A stretch of DNA of 64,000 nt from Sipunculus nudus (GCA_026874595.1 CM049317.1:50983618-51047617); one strand, 5' to 3'. Counted from the stretch's first letter, positions 11,681-23,636 are shown. The notes: generated by a model not told the origin, from the sequence alone. A program made the numbers and translations.

Positions 11681-14039
11681 TACTACATCACGGATTAATA
11701 TGCACGCAGAGTACTTAACCAAGCACATACATTATACCGAAATAGATATGTGAATAGCTGGCTTTACAAAAATACATTGAATGTTCTGTGTAGGAGAGAC
11801 ATCTAGTCGAGAGTTGATGTCACACTGTCGTTTCGTCCTATTACATGTGCTGTAGATAAGCGTCTCTGGATTTATGAGAGCTGTAGTGATTGTGCTCAGC
11901 GGCATAGTATCTGTGTAACCACGTCGCCCATGAAGGGACAGTAATTCCCACCACTCCCGAGAATATTAGATTTCCCTGAAATATATCCTGTCCATGGGCC
12001 AGACAACGGCCATTTCATTTGATACGGCTGAAGTGCTTTCTGGTTTCACCGGTGATTTCACGATCACGCAGTTATTATACTCTGGTTGTGTTTTCTTTAC
12101 ATTGTCGAGGGCATGCCATGGGAATATTCAAGTCGTCATATATTTAATATATATATATTCCAGTAAACATCCCTTGTTCATTAATGGTCAGATTAAAAAT
12201 AAAAAATGAAGTGAAAATAGGAAAAAAATGCAACAAACGCATTTTATAGCAACCAGCGGTATACACAAATTTCGACATGCGGCATATGACATCCGGTATT
12301 TTGTGTGTACGCAAAACCGCAGCCCCCGTGAGCGGTTTCGAAAAAAAATGAAAAAAAAACACTGAATTAACCTGTTTATGATGGATAAAGGCACGGGGAT
12401 GTTACTGGCAAGAACATACTCCGGAGACAGCGTCCTGGTGAGAATCTGCAGAGAGACTTCGGAGGCAAGGAGACATTTAACGTCAAGATCATACCAAAAT
12501 CTGGAGGATGAAAATACTAGTATGTTTCGACTCTACCTGTGTTTTTTAATGAAGCCTGCCTAGTAACGCTGGTGTATATTCATTTTTTTTAGGGATATTT
12601 ATTCTGTTAATTTTGAATCAGGAGTAAAACGATCTGTTAATAAAACCACTGCAAACCAAGTTTTAGCAAATCTCATAATAAGTCTACAGTTCTACATTAC
12701 TTTAGCCGTCGATTACGTGGACAACCAGGGAACTCATTTACTTCAAACAGGTAGGGCTAATGTACGTGACTAATGAGCCAAACACACATCACAAATCATT
12801 GAAATTTGACAGCTCATGGAATCCATCAATAACCTTCGCCTCACCAGTTTTCTGAATAAACCCATTTCCGGCTAAAGCATCAATATCGCTTGGGCAGATA
12901 ACAGGATTGTCAGCTGAGTTGGATTAATATAACAGACATGGGCTTCGCATTGCAGCTTTCAAAGAGATGTTTTCAAGCGGCGGACGCAATAAATCAGAAA
13001 TGATACACAAAGCTCTTACGATATAGGCAGCTGGAGCGCTTATCTGACGACAATAAACGACATGTTAACAGTTGCCCGGCAGCCAAACTATCTCAGATAG
13101 CTTCAATCGCTCCATCTGTGCCGCATGTATCACATCACTGTCGCTGACATCTTTCCTCAGGCTGCGCGCAAACTGTCACTCAAGTAGTGAATTATTAAAG
13201 AAGATATACATTAACAACATTGCCGCTTGCGTGCCGCACAGTCCTATTAACTGATTCAAAGATTACCACTGTCCTTTCTCCTATGAAGAAATGTGTTTTT
13301 TTAAAATATCAGATTCACATAGCTGTGTAAGTGAGGACAAGTTGAAAAAGGAAAACTCTCTGAAGCAGGCAGAGTAATTAAGTCAGAGATCAAATTAATA
13401 CGGAAGCAGGTCATACAAAATGGCCCGTTCTTATAATTTATTTTTGTAAGCGTGTCATGAAACAATGAATAATTAATCTTGTATCTACAGTTGCTCAGTG
13501 TTTTAGCAACAGAAGTAGAGATTTCTCTGAGCTCGGTCTACATACAAGAAATTTCCAAAACGGTATGAACCGGAGATCACATTCAGGCGTGGACTTCAAT
13601 TTTAACATCATGATAACGTATATGGCCGTTAATTTCAGTTAGACATACGATAGTAACAGGTATTGTCACGCAGCAACTTTGGCTGAACAAATGCATATTT
13701 AAATTATGTTAAATCAGATGAAATAAGTTAAAAGCTAAAAGTTTCGAATATTTATTTTTAGATAATCTGTTGCACAAGGTTTGGTCTCCCTTTGTTTGTA
13801 AATGTTACTAGTTGTCTCCCCATTAGTGTATGTCTTAATTGTAAATTCGGTTATCAGTCTTAGACTATTTATTTCAACTGATTAGCTGCGGCCCAGATGA
13901 TCAAACAGCAATGTATGTTCACCCACAGAGGTCCGTTTCAAATGTAGACCAGACGACTGACTTTATAACACACAAAGCAATTTATTGTAAACTAGCCAAA
14001 ATTTGAACTTTACCGACATGCATCCTATCTTTGTTTACA
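11681..14039. other. unassigned sequence
   Basis: I see no gene. The frames at 11994-12209, 12144-12362 (-) and 12378-12563 lack recognisable domains. Confidence 0.5.
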
Positions 14040-14565
14040 GTTAGCTATAAAAACATGACTCAAGAGCCTTTTTTTAAAAACGGACTTGACCTGGGAGTCA
14101 TGAAACCAGGCACAGTTCAACAGCTGTTCCAGGGGTCGGATCAACATACTCATTTTTTTTTCAAATGAAAACAATAAAAAAATTGGTCGTGTTTCACTTG
14201 AACTACGATTGAATATATACTTAAGTTCGGAATCAGTTGGAGCAATATACCTCTCTTTTCCTTACCAATTATTTTTTCGTGAGAAAAGCAATCGTTAGGT
14301 TCAACTCCCTCTATAAAGGTACCTGTGACCAGTCCGCATGTGGGCGCTACATATTTTATTTATTATCAATAGCACGTGTGTCTGTACATATTCTTGCTGA
14401 AAAAAGGCGCCTTCTTTCAGGCAGATTTGTAGATGGAAGGGAATAGAATTAGCCCTGGCCATATTAAGGACAATTTATTCTTTTTTGTTCGTATAGTGGG
14501 TAAATCTGCGCTGTTTTTAAGTCTACGGCAGTTTCCCATACCATCTCCGTGAGAATTGCCCTAAT
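14040..14565 (+). repeat. dispersed repeat family H, copy 1
   Basis: Matches 21585-22170 in inverted orientation over several ordered blocks. These are AACAGCTGTTCCAGGGGTCG followed by GATCAA; CTACGATTGAATATATACTT; a CGGAATCAGTTGG-like block; GGTAAATCTGCGC; and TTTTAAGTCTACGGCAGT. Between blocks the copies have diverged strongly. No coding frame is shared. The transposon class is not known. Confidence 0.65.
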
Positions 14566-15535
14566 TATCAGCTATCACGGCAGGAAGATATGTAAGTTAA
14601 CATGAAATGTGATCAGTTTTAGTTATCGGTACGGGATGTGTTAACTTCTTTTATCAAAATTATGTAAAACACAATTTGTCAGGCAAGAGAGATGGACAAA
14701 TTTCGAGTACGTCTACATACATAAGAATTCACCCGAGCCGTACAGCTTTTACTGCCACTCCAACGTTTCTAGATTTGAATTTCGAAATTCAGATGGCAGG
14801 CTGCAGTTAAATACACATTGCGCCTATGGTGTGACTGATATCAAATACTTATTAACCCGGTATACTGTTTTTTTAAATCATTCAACTTCGTTGAAGTTGA
14901 ATAAAAGAAATACTGTAATTCTTTCTTAAGTAGCAAAATAAGGAATATTGATTTTTAAGTTTGTCGTGAACTGATTGTATTTTAAATAAGATTCTGCTTA
15001 TTTGATGCCTTTTCTGTCTGTCCAGTTTCCCATGTGGCAAATGTCACGCTTAGGCCGTCATGACAGACAACGACCCGGCAAAGCCGACAAGAGCTCGTCA
15101 GGCCGACAGACAAGTTCTCTCCAGGGGACCGGCGTTGTCACCAGGGGAGTCGCAGACACGGCGTGCCGGACAAAATCACTGCCAGTCTGTACCAGACCAG
15201 CGGCAGAAGGTTTATGTACATAATTCCCCTCGCAACAGAAGCAAATAACAAACGCAAGCGTCTGGCAGAGAATTGTCACATGGGTAAGCAACCAATATAC
15301 GTGTTTAATGCACTTAACATGTATCATCTCTCTCTGTTTAATAATTACACGATAAATTAAGTATTCGTTTTGCTCTTGGGCACTCACAATAGGCTTTCCT
15401 GTCAAAACTTCATTTCCTTAAAATACCCTGCATGATCCATATTTATATGCGAACGAAACATAAATCCTGTCCCCTAACCACCTGCGGCTAAGAACACGTA
15501 TTTGTCCATTTTACGGCACAGTCCGACGCAGTGTT
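14566..15535. other. unassigned sequence with a short CpG-rich block
   Basis: Bases about 15045-15190 are clearly richer in GC and CpG than their surroundings. Overlapping frames run through the block on both strands (up to 115 codons on the minus strand at 15058-15405), but none shows a known domain. It could be a conserved regulatory segment or an eroded exon. I cannot decide which. Confidence 0.4.
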
Positions 15536-16055
15536 ATAGTCGAGTCCACACATAATCCTAGTGCAATTTTGAGTTCAGGCTGGTTAGGTCAAAGTTCACG
15601 CCTGAGTCATTTTCACGTGTGTAGATATTCACCTTCGTAAGATTTAATCCTTTTCAGAGGGGCAAGTCCAGATGCGAGTCCTATAAAAATTATATTTATA
15701 AAAAAATTTAAATTGGAATCTGATATAATTATACATATGTAGCTTTTTTTATTTACGGTTATATTATGTAACATTTAGCTACAGGGCCATCCTACCTATG
15801 GGCTTTCATAAGTGAATTAAATATGGACCGGTGTAGTTTTGACCAATATGAAAATATTTTGTCAGTAGTGTGTATTTTACATCTTAGTCTTTGTGGTATG
15901 TTTTGCAATCTTAAAACCTTGCGTGACACAGTTTTTATCTACTAGAACTACGTTGAATGGGTATGATTTCTCGTGTCTTGACCTCCGAGTCTGAGTACAA
16001 TTAAGTTCGAGTATAGGACAATCGATTACAAGTCCGGGTCCAGGACTATCGAGTC
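15536..16055. repeat. GAGTCC-rich dispersed element, copy C (split by a TRIM element)
   Basis: Starts TAGTCGAGTCCACAC like copy A, has an AT-rich middle and a second GAGTCC-rich part near 15980-16055, and resumes at 16486-16530 after the inserted TRIM element. The right end, GTGGACTCGAGTCCG-like in copy A, appears here as CTGGACTCAAGTCCG. The GAGTCC element was therefore present before the TRIM inserted. Confidence 0.7.
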
Positions 16056-16112
16056 TGTTACGGGGTGACATAAAAGCGGACCGAACTCTCTCGCAAGTGA
16101 AGCTTGCTTTAC

Positions 16113-16166
16113 TGGCGAAGCGGTTGGTACGCCGGACTTGTGCGCCACCGTTATGGGTTCGAATCC
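16113..16166 (+). promoter_or_regulatory. tRNA-like Pol III A and B boxes inside the LTR
   Basis: TGGCGAAGCGG at 16113-16123 fits the tRNA A-box consensus. GGGTTCGAATCC at 16155-16166 fits the B box. The spacing, about 42 bp start to start, is tRNA-like. The tRNA-like stretch continues to GGCCCA but has no matching 5' acceptor strand and a poor anticodon arm, so it is not a tRNA gene. The same boxes, more or less mutated, occur in the LTRs at 18525-18681, 33568-33712 and 33837-33964. Use by Pol III is inferred. Confidence 0.65.
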
Positions 16167-16213
16167 GGGTACTGCCCAAAATTGTCCCCTTAACAATTGT
16201 CTTCGTAACAAAA

Positions 16214-16226
16214 TGGGGGCTCGTCC
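16214..16226 (+). other. tRNA-Pro primer-binding site
   Basis: TGGGGGCTCGTCC is complementary to the 3' end of animal tRNA-Pro including its CCA tail. Retroviruses such as murine leukaemia virus use the same primer tRNA. It lies 3 bases after the LTR. The copy at 33817-33833 extends the match to 17 bases. Confidence 0.75.
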
Positions 16227-16530
16227 AACGCGACGGTTAACTTTGTGGCCCAGGGAATTAGCCCACCAAAGTGTGACTCCTGGGATAAATGAGTACATTT
16301 GAGTTCGAGTTTAGGACAATCGAGTACAAGTCTTGGTCCAGAACAAGCGAGTTTGTAACGGGGTGACATAAAAGCGGACCGAACTGGCGAAGCGGTTGGA
16401 ACGCCGGACATGTGCGTCACTGACATGGGTTCGAATCCCGGAACGGCCCAGTATTTTCCACTTAAATTAATTTGTCTTTGTAACAAGTCAAAGTCCGAGC
16501 CCTGGAAAAGCTGGACTCAAGTCCGACCCA

Positions 16531-17637
16531 GCGTACGGTTTTTAACCGGATCATGTAGCCCAATCTACATGGTATTCTCTTAAAGAGGATAAAGCCCTAA
16601 AACCAGAAATAGAAACGTATGTATGGATATGTTTGCGCAACTATTAAAGTGGAAACGTAGCTTAATTCTCCGGGGTCTTAACCAATTCGGGGAGACTTTA
16701 AGACTAAGTGACATGGTTGATATTTAACACTTTTATTAACTGAAGACGTATATTGTTATCTGCTACTGCAATGTTTTTATTTGGCGTCTGATTGGTAATG
16801 TCTGTTTAGGGTATTATTGTGCCAGTAAGCTAGGTTAAAACAGCTTGGACTTGATATTTAATATAAAAGAAAACTACTTTTGTATATTTTTTTACATTAA
16901 ACATAATAAAACACATACAAACAATGACAAACACTTTACCCTATGTGCCTTTAGTAATAAGAGAACCATGGAAAATCCATCACATCGTATCACATATCTC
17001 TCTGCGTTTTTTCAGAATAGGAGCTCTACCTGAATAGGTTAAAAATATCCGTTTTGGTGTCAATCTGCACAACAGGGATAGGCAGGCTAGGAGGAAATTA
17101 TTGGGAAGTTAAAGTTAGAGATGCAGCCTGACGTTTGACCTACGTTACCATAGCGACAGTACCGTTAAACAAAGGTTTAAATTGAAAATGACACGACACG
17201 CCCATGGTGAAATCCAGATATAATTGAGTTGGTAAACAGCAGAAAAGACATATCACATATTTATTCTCTAGGTGAGCCACCCCTCTGGGACGCTATTGAT
17301 CTTCTTGGTATACACTGACGATGATTCTCAAAGAAGCCTGTCGAGCTAGGCTGTCATTTTCTGTGGCATCATATAAAGGAATTAGCTATCCACTTATATA
17401 GTCTGGGCTTAAGACAAAAGGTCGACCAGCTATAGACGTCCCCCAGACATCCCAGATCACGCCCTAACCTTTATCATGATGATTTTGTAAACTGTACAGG
17501 CGGGCGTCTCTATTGTCGATATGACACTCAATCCTCTGTTACCGAACGTTGAAACTCAACGCAAGGAAGTTAGGACATCTTTACATGCAGACTTCTGGTC
17601 TTCTCATGTTTTTTTTCAGAGATAAATATCTTTATTT

Positions 17638-17639
<2 letters not shown>
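16531..17639. other. unassigned sequence
   Basis: I see no gene or repeat. Confidence 0.5.
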
Positions 17640-17671
<32 letters not shown>

Positions 17672-17677
17672 TGTCAA

Positions 17678-17723
<46 letters not shown>

Positions 17724-17764
17724 GCAGAGAGACAGACAGACAGACAGAGCGAGAGAGACAGAGA
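17640..17764. repeat. (GA)n compound microsatellite
   Basis: GA repeats with GTGTGTC and AAAG interruptions grade into GACA repeats. The Arg-Glu-repeat and Ser-Leu-repeat frames on the two strands are artefacts of this array. Confidence 0.97.
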
Positions 17765-18228
17765 AAAATTCTGGAATTCCATCGGATAGAAAGTTTCTGA
17801 TTTCTTGCCGTTATATGCGAGCCTACACAACTCATATTCTTATTATACAAAATATCTTGATGCATGTATTTTGCATGACGTCTATGTTGTCCTCAGTTTC
17901 GAATGGCGCATTCAAAGATTATTGAAACCTTACGAATGGCAATTAGGCCGTTGGTTACATGTTTCTGACTTCTGTTTGTTTTATATATTTTACAAATAAA
18001 AAAATATATATATTTATATCGAGTGTATGTGTGAATGAGATGATGAGAGAAGTAAAGAAAGGCGGTTTTCAATCGTAACAAAATTTTTTTTGAGTTCCTG
18101 CATGTTTTCTTTTCCTTGTTTACAATATTTCTTGATGGATTGAAGTTTGCAAGAATTTAATATTACATCCTATCACATTTCAATTCATCATGATTAATCA
18201 ATTCATCTACAGATACTTTTTGTATATC

Positions 18229-18235
<7 letters not shown>
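17765..18235. other. unassigned AT-rich sequence
   Basis: I see no gene. The frames at 17805-17999 (+) and 17893-18081 (-) show no known domain. Confidence 0.5.

Positions 18236-18292
<57 letters not shown>
18236..18292. repeat. (TA)n microsatellite
   Basis: About 28 TA units end exactly at the start of a TRIM-like LTR. Confidence 0.97.
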
Positions 18293-18296
<4 letters not shown>

Positions 18297-18681
18297 ACGG
18301 GGTGACATAAAAGCGGGCCGAACTTTCTCGCTAGTGAAGCTTGTTTTGCCAGCAAAGCGGTTGGTTCGCCGGACTTATCCCCTGAACCATTTGTCCTCGT
18401 AACAAAATGGGGGCTTGTCCAACGTGACGGTAAAACTTTGTGGCCAAGGGAATAAGTTCACCAAAGTGTGACTCCTGGGATAATTAGTCTTGTTCTGATA
18501 GCAGAACGCTCTTAAGAGGGCGTGTGTTACGGGGTGACATAAAAGCGGACCGAACTGTCTTGCCATTGAAGCTTGCTTTGGTACCGAAGCGGTTGGTTCG
18601 CCCGACTTGTGCGCCACCGATCTGAGTTCGACTCCCGGATCGGCCCAGGATTTTTCCCCTCATTTAATTGTCTTCGTAACA
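18293..18681 (+). mobile_element. TRIM-like miniature LTR retrotransposon, copy 2
   Basis: The 5' LTR is 18293-18404 (112 bp, lacking the segment with the B box). The interior is 18405-18524 (120 bp). The 3' LTR is 18525-18681 (157 bp, full). Both LTRs begin TGTTACGGGG and end CGTAACA. A primer-binding site, TGGGGGCTTGTCC, lies at 18408-18420. A purine-rich stretch, AAGAGGG, precedes the 3' LTR at about 18513-18519, where a polypurine tract belongs. ATAT lies directly on both sides (18289-18292 and 18682-18685), consistent with a 4-bp duplication inside a TA array. No protein is encoded. Confidence 0.85.
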
Positions 18682-18690
18682 ATATACACT

Positions 18691-18735
18691 TAACTCTGAA
18701 GAAAAACAATATATATATATATATATATATATATT
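18691..18735 (-). repeat. terminal fragment of an E-family element plus (TA)n
   Basis: TAACTCTGAAGAAAAACAA at 18691-18709 is the complement of the E-family 3' end (TTGTTTTTCTTCAGAGTTA), and a TA array follows. It begins about 10 bp after the TRIM element, so the TRIM apparently landed next to, or within, an E-plus-TA unit. Confidence 0.7.
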
Positions 18736-19066
18736 ACGGCTCTTTCATTATACCGATATATCGGTACATATAGAAGCACCACTTCGATACGGTCAACGAT
18801 ATGCTTAACGAGCTGCATCTTTGTATCAGTGAAACACAATGGAATTAACTTCTTGTTTGTTTATGAGAAACTTAACCATAACGTTTTAATAAAAAAAAAC
18901 TGACACCCAAAGAAAAAAATATGCGCATCGTCTATGCGTATTGGATATCGCTTTTAGTGTATTGTAATACGCATTGGACATATATATATATATATTCATC
19001 TTGTTTAGCTTCTCGCCTACGTAACCGTGCATTCTGTCCGGTCTGTTTAAAGGAAACGTTTATTTT

Positions 19067-19574
19067 TATACGCCCGTCATATGACGGGAGTACTATGGTA
19101 TACCCACTGTCCTTTCGTCCGTTAACTTTTAGTGTCGCCGCGATAACTATCGGGGCTTTGATAGATTTTTACAAAACTCACCATAACTACTTACCAACAT
19201 ATTATCTCGTCCGAGTTCGATTATTGGTAACATCCACGCATATTTAATAAGGTCATGGTTACTAGGCTACTTTGTGGTGTCGCCGCGATAACTTATGAAG
19301 AATTGGTAGGATTTCGATAAAACTCATCAGAAATGTTAATCAATAAAATATCTCGCCTTAGTTTGATATCCAGCAAAATCCATTCATATTTAATAAGGTC
19401 AGAGGTCACCGCACTTTCGAGGCACCTTGGTTATTTATAAAAAAAAATCCTATTGATTTTGATTAAACTTGTTATACATATTCAACAATAGTATTTCTCA
19501 CCTGAGTTATCATCTTATCAAATTCACGCATATTAAATGAGGTCAGAGGTCACTGGATACACGATGGGCGTATA
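19067..19574. mobile_element. Helitron-like or subterminal-inverted-repeat element with three 145-bp monomers
   Basis: The left end TATACGCCCGTC (19067-19078) and right end GATGGGCGTATA (19563-19574) are inverted copies with one mismatch. The left end holds a perfect 16-bp palindrome, CCCGTCATATGACGGG, at 19073-19088. The interior is three diverged tandem monomers, marked by CATATTTAATAAGGTCA-like blocks starting at 19239, 19385 and 19529. This architecture (subterminal inverted repeats, a hairpin, internal tandem repeats, no protein) resembles non-autonomous Helitron/Helentron derivatives. A canonical CTRR end is not seen, so the class is tentative. Confidence 0.6.
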
Positions 19575-21171
19575 ATGCGCGTTTGCGGTGCTATTGATTT
19601 TACTTGCAATAAGATTTCCTTAAACAAGGTCACCTGTACATTTTTTATCTGTCGTAAAAGGTTATGTGTGTTAGAGGTAAATTTATGGCCTACACGTAAC
19701 TTTACCTCATCCCATCGCTGAATCCTACGCAAATGGAAGAGAAATTATCCAGAAAACAACAGATGCAACCAGGACTGCATGCCCAGCGTGCACTCTGATC
19801 TCAGCAATTTCTTTGATGTCTTCAAAAGTAGCTGTGTTACATTCTCTGGGTTACAGGCCATCCACTAATAGGATTGTGCTTTTGTTTGATGCTGGTGCTG
19901 CTATCTAGGACGTTTCCGTTTCAAGCTCGCACGTACAAAAGAGCTGGTGATTTATTCTGGTTCTTCCTACCGTCCACATTTTATATAACGGTTTCTTATT
20001 GTTGCAAAATAAACCAAGGACAGACAAAGTGAATTAACTCTTCTGCACCTGAACGCGATCCCTCGTCCTGAGGCATGAATGGCTCCCATGAAAACTCTTT
20101 GAAAAATAAATTATTAACGTAAACATACTCAGTGCACTAAAAATATGTCTCATTACATTGTTGGCACTTTTTTAATTTCAATCATGAACAGAGAATCCCG
20201 CCTCGAGATATACTTACTAGATTAATCAACACACGTTGCCCTGCGAAAAGTTTCTTCAGTATAATTAAAGACGTTAATTACATCGAGGGGCGAATTGGAA
20301 TTGCACTAAATAACTTATCTTAACAGGATAACATACAGCTTCAAGTGCTTTAGAGTTATGTGTTTATAGGGTCAATTTTAATATGGTCCTTGAAAACATT
20401 ACTGAGTGCTGCACTATTATTGACGTACTGTTTAATAGCCTTAATTTCTGTAACCAGCGCTCAAGCCGGGTACTTAAGCCGGTGTATCGGGAAGCCATTG
20501 GCATGATTTTCGCCTACTTAAATATTTAAAATTGTCAGTTGATATGAACGGCACGACAAAATGTCTACGCAAACCCGATAACCACAGAAGATGCCATATA
20601 AGGTGTGCAATATGTAATTCTGGGAAAGGAACATTAAGTGAACATCCTAATTCTTTCTGCGTCCCCGCCAGACGGAGCGGCTCCGCTCAAATTCCAACTG
20701 AGCTACCTTGAATCACTTAGTGGTGATTACGTAAGAGTTCTCATGGATGACAGTTAGAGGATACTGCTTTAAGAGAAAATCCCATGCAATTTCCCCAAGG
20801 AGGGAGTCTGACAAGAAACTTTGATTTTGTTAAGCAGATCTCTCTTGGGTAGAGATGCCGACTTGGTGTTAAATACATTGAAAGCCTCTCTTAAATAAAA
20901 TTCTGTTCAGCTTTCTTGTAGAATCTCTGAAAATGGATTAGAATCAAGAGAGGCTATAAAACCATGAAAACTTTATAATATAAATTTGATTTAATATCCA
21001 ATTATGCAAAAAACACTGATTTAGTGATATACGCTCAGTAATAATTAAAAGAACAAGTGACTCTTAAGGAGTATGTTTTCGGGAAATGTGCTGTGTATAG
21101 GAGGGTACAAGTGCGTGTGTGAAGTGCGCTGTAAGAGCGACTATGGGAGAATTGGTGTGCATGTAGATACC
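19575..21171. other. unassigned sequence with a tRNA A-box fragment
   Basis: I see no gene. On the minus strand, TAGCTCAGTTGG at 20695-20706 is a textbook A box, followed by a hairpin-forming AGCGG...CCGCT segment. No B box follows, so it is at most a broken tRNA pseudogene or SINE head. Confidence 0.45.
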
Positions 21172-21222
21172 ATCTATTATTATTATTATTATTTTTATTA
21201 TTTTTATTATTATTATTATATT
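21172..21222. repeat. (ATT)n trinucleotide repeat
   Basis: ATT/TTA repeat with a few TTT interruptions. The Tyr-repeat and Ile-repeat frames here are artefacts. Confidence 0.92.
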
Positions 21223-21584
21223 AATGTCTTTGTTAATAAATGCTCTTACGTGACTAGAGACAAAGCAGTTCTTTCGCGAGAATGATGAGCTTGGTATCAT
21301 AAAAGGTATCATCATTGGCCAAACGAACATCGATCGTGTATTGTGGAGACGATTGGGTGACAGTTCAAGATGCAGGGTTCGTATTACTTCCATTATTAGT
21401 ACATGTATACTCACCGTTCCTGACCCTATTTCGTCATGTTTATTCTGCCTGTCAAATTGTTAATTTCACAGTTTTGACATAAAACGTTACCACATCCCAT
21501 ACCAAGAACTACCAGTTACCACATCTAAAGTACGCTTACACATCTTAATGCCGTGATATCTGATAACAAAGACCTTTTTTCGTA

Positions 21585-22170
21585 AAAAAAAATGCCCAAA
21601 TATAACTCCATTAAACAAATCCTCTCATAAACGGTATGCAAGACTGCCGTGGACTTAAAACCGGCGCAGATTTACGCGCTGTACAGCCAACGAAGAATAA
21701 AATGTCAATACAAAAGCGCAAGGTACAAGTCTACATTATTATAAATATTTATCTGCCCGAAAGACGGAGGCTTTATCTGCATGTTTTAAACAAAATATGA
21801 AGCGCCGGCCGCGCCCGATCGGAACTCGTCTAGGATACCTCCATGGCGGAAGTGGAACCAGACGAGCATTATTCTCACACAAAAAAAACTGGTTCCAGAG
21901 AAAAGAGGGAAGGTATTTTGCACCAATTGATTCGGTATTTAAGTATATATTCAATCGTAGAACAAGTACAACACGACTTATTAAAGTTTTATTTGAAATA
22001 CCTCACCCAAACAGTATTTTGATCCGACCCCTGGAACAGCTGTTCAATTGTGACTGGTATCATGACACCAGGCCAAGTCTGTTTATTTTAGAAAAGACCT
22101 GTGAGCCATGACGTCATGGCTAAAGATTTACCCATTATGAAAATGGACCACTGATTAAACGATAGACTTG
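21585..22170 (-). repeat. dispersed repeat family H, copy 2
   Basis: Inverted relative to 14040-14565, with the same ordered blocks, for example CGACCCCTGGAACAGCTGTT at 22025-22044. It also contains a GC-rich insert near 21797-21850 (CGGCCGCGCCCGATCGG) that copy 1 lacks. The 104-codon frame at 21797-22111 lies wholly inside the repeat and is not conserved in copy 1. Confidence 0.65.
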
Positions 22171-22735
22171 CATCCTGTCATACTTGTACCAAGGCATCAT
22201 ATGGAAGAAAGGAATATTAAAGATCACTCAGAATGTTATGATCTTTTCATTTAATGATCTAGATATAAGGTTAAAGGTAACATATATGGCTTACGTGAAG
22301 ATGTTCCCGTGAGACACTCTAATCTAGTATTTCAAAGTTTAGTCTTGTACGTTTTTGAGTAGTTCCTCTTAATGATAATAAAGCCAGACAAAGAGAAGCC
22401 ATGTCAATGTCCTGTCCCATAAAATTATAGCTATTAATTTATTGTTATACATGCTACAGTTTTCCACCTCTTTTGCTTTTTGAACGGAAAGGAGTCATTA
22501 CAGATTTACAATATGTATGTCACAATATGTATGAAAGATTGTTTTTCTCCATATAATAGGACTTATATTTGCTAAATATTTGCCAGAATAACAGCTGGTC
22601 ATTCATTATTTGTCAACCAAACCGATTATGAATAAGACCAATCACATATAATGGCATAATCGATTAATTGTCAAAACACTTATACAAACACTGAAAGACG
22701 CAGGATATAGTTAGAACACAGGTGATTCATTCATC
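22171..22735. other. unassigned sequence
   Basis: I see no gene or repeat. Confidence 0.5.
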
Positions 22736-22980
22736 GGCTTCGGTGGTCTAGAGATACAAAACAGGTTTCAAACCCGGGAGATCGTGAGTTCGAATCTCAG
22801 TCGAGGTAGTGAGATTTTCACGGTCCGAGAATTAATGACCCCCGCAATGCGGATGACACATGCCCAGGACCAAGAGAGGGTACACCAAGCCTTGTTGATA
22901 CCAAGATTATCGCGTGTAAGCCCCTGCCACGTAGTCGAAACCAGAATGGAATTCTGCAGATGTTCATAGCACTTAATTAT
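22736..22980 (+). repeat. tRNA-derived SINE (family S1), copy 1
   Basis: The tRNA-like head is 22736-22806. The A box TGGTCTAGAGAT is at 22744-22755 and the B box GAGTTCGAATCTC at 22786-22798, flanked by arms that resemble a tRNA T stem. A GTGAGATTTTCACGGTC block follows the head. The same head and block occur in reverse at 37838-38141. The head has lost acceptor pairing. The body runs to an A-rich 3' region near 22980, but the exact end is uncertain. Confidence 0.75.
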
Positions 22981-23636
22981 AAGATAACATTAAAAATGGA
23001 GTTGGTTACGGTTAACTCCACCCAAAAAAATCTTTAAAAAATACAAGTAATTCATACTTGGCATTACATTCAAACAATCCGGGCCTGCTTCTCTGAGCGT
23101 TAACGTATTTTAATCAAGAAAACCACCGATGCGAAATTAGAGCTGGCCCGGGAGCGTAATTAAGGGGACAGGGTGCTTATAATCATCGGGACAGAAAAGT
23201 TTCATTGTTAGCCTGATAATGAATTATCTTATTATCAGCAGACACGTCGTCGTTCATCAATACAGTGAACGGGAGCTCATTCGTTTCTGTGCAGTAATCC
23301 TGTAGAGATATAAAATTAATCCTGGTCGGAAGGCTCAGATTGAATTAACATCACGAAGCAACAAAGATATTTGTTTTGTGTGAGGTTCCGATGAGAACAA
23401 ATAGATATCTCTGAAAAATCTGTCAATATTTTCTAGTCACATAAAAAATTGGGTATTGAAAATAATATTTAACCACTAAACACTATGAACTATATTATTA
23501 TCTATTACATCCGTATGCAAACTTTTATCTGGGACACTGTGATTTCAGTTGAAGGGCATTTTCTTAAGTTTGCAAGTTTTGCTACTGAGCATAAAGTTCA
23601 CTCTTAAAGACATTTTTAAATAAACCACCCGGAAAG

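Larger units (their letters stand above)
16056..16485 (+). mobile_element. TRIM-like miniature LTR retrotransposon, copy 1 (chimeric interior)
   Basis: LTR 1 is 16056-16210 (155 bp, TGTTACG...CGTAACA). LTR 2 is 16354-16485 (132 bp, with a deletion of about 25 bp near the start). After LTR 1 comes AAA, then the 13-base match TGGGGGCTCGTCC to the tRNA-Pro primer-binding site. The interior then follows the family sequence to about 16294. At that point it switches to a copy of the GAGTCC-rich host flank: 16291-16353 resembles 15992-16055. AGTC occurs at 16052-16055 and 16486-16489, consistent with a 4-bp target duplication. There is no gag or pol. The element must have depended on enzymes supplied in trans. 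Confidence 0.8.

Noticed and set aside
15058-15405. 115-codon minus-strand frame as a gene
   Set aside because: It lies in a CpG-rich block where both strands are open. No domain, no conserved start context, and a composition-driven frame is likely.
16100-16180. Functional tRNA gene in the TRIM LTR
   Set aside because: Good A and B boxes but no acceptor stem, a poor anticodon arm, and presence in several LTR copies. It is a tRNA-like promoter relic inside a mobile element.
17549-17925. Overlapping frames rich in Arg-Glu or Ser-Leu
   Set aside because: They are direct translations of the (GA)n array. Both strands are open only because the repeat has no stop codon.
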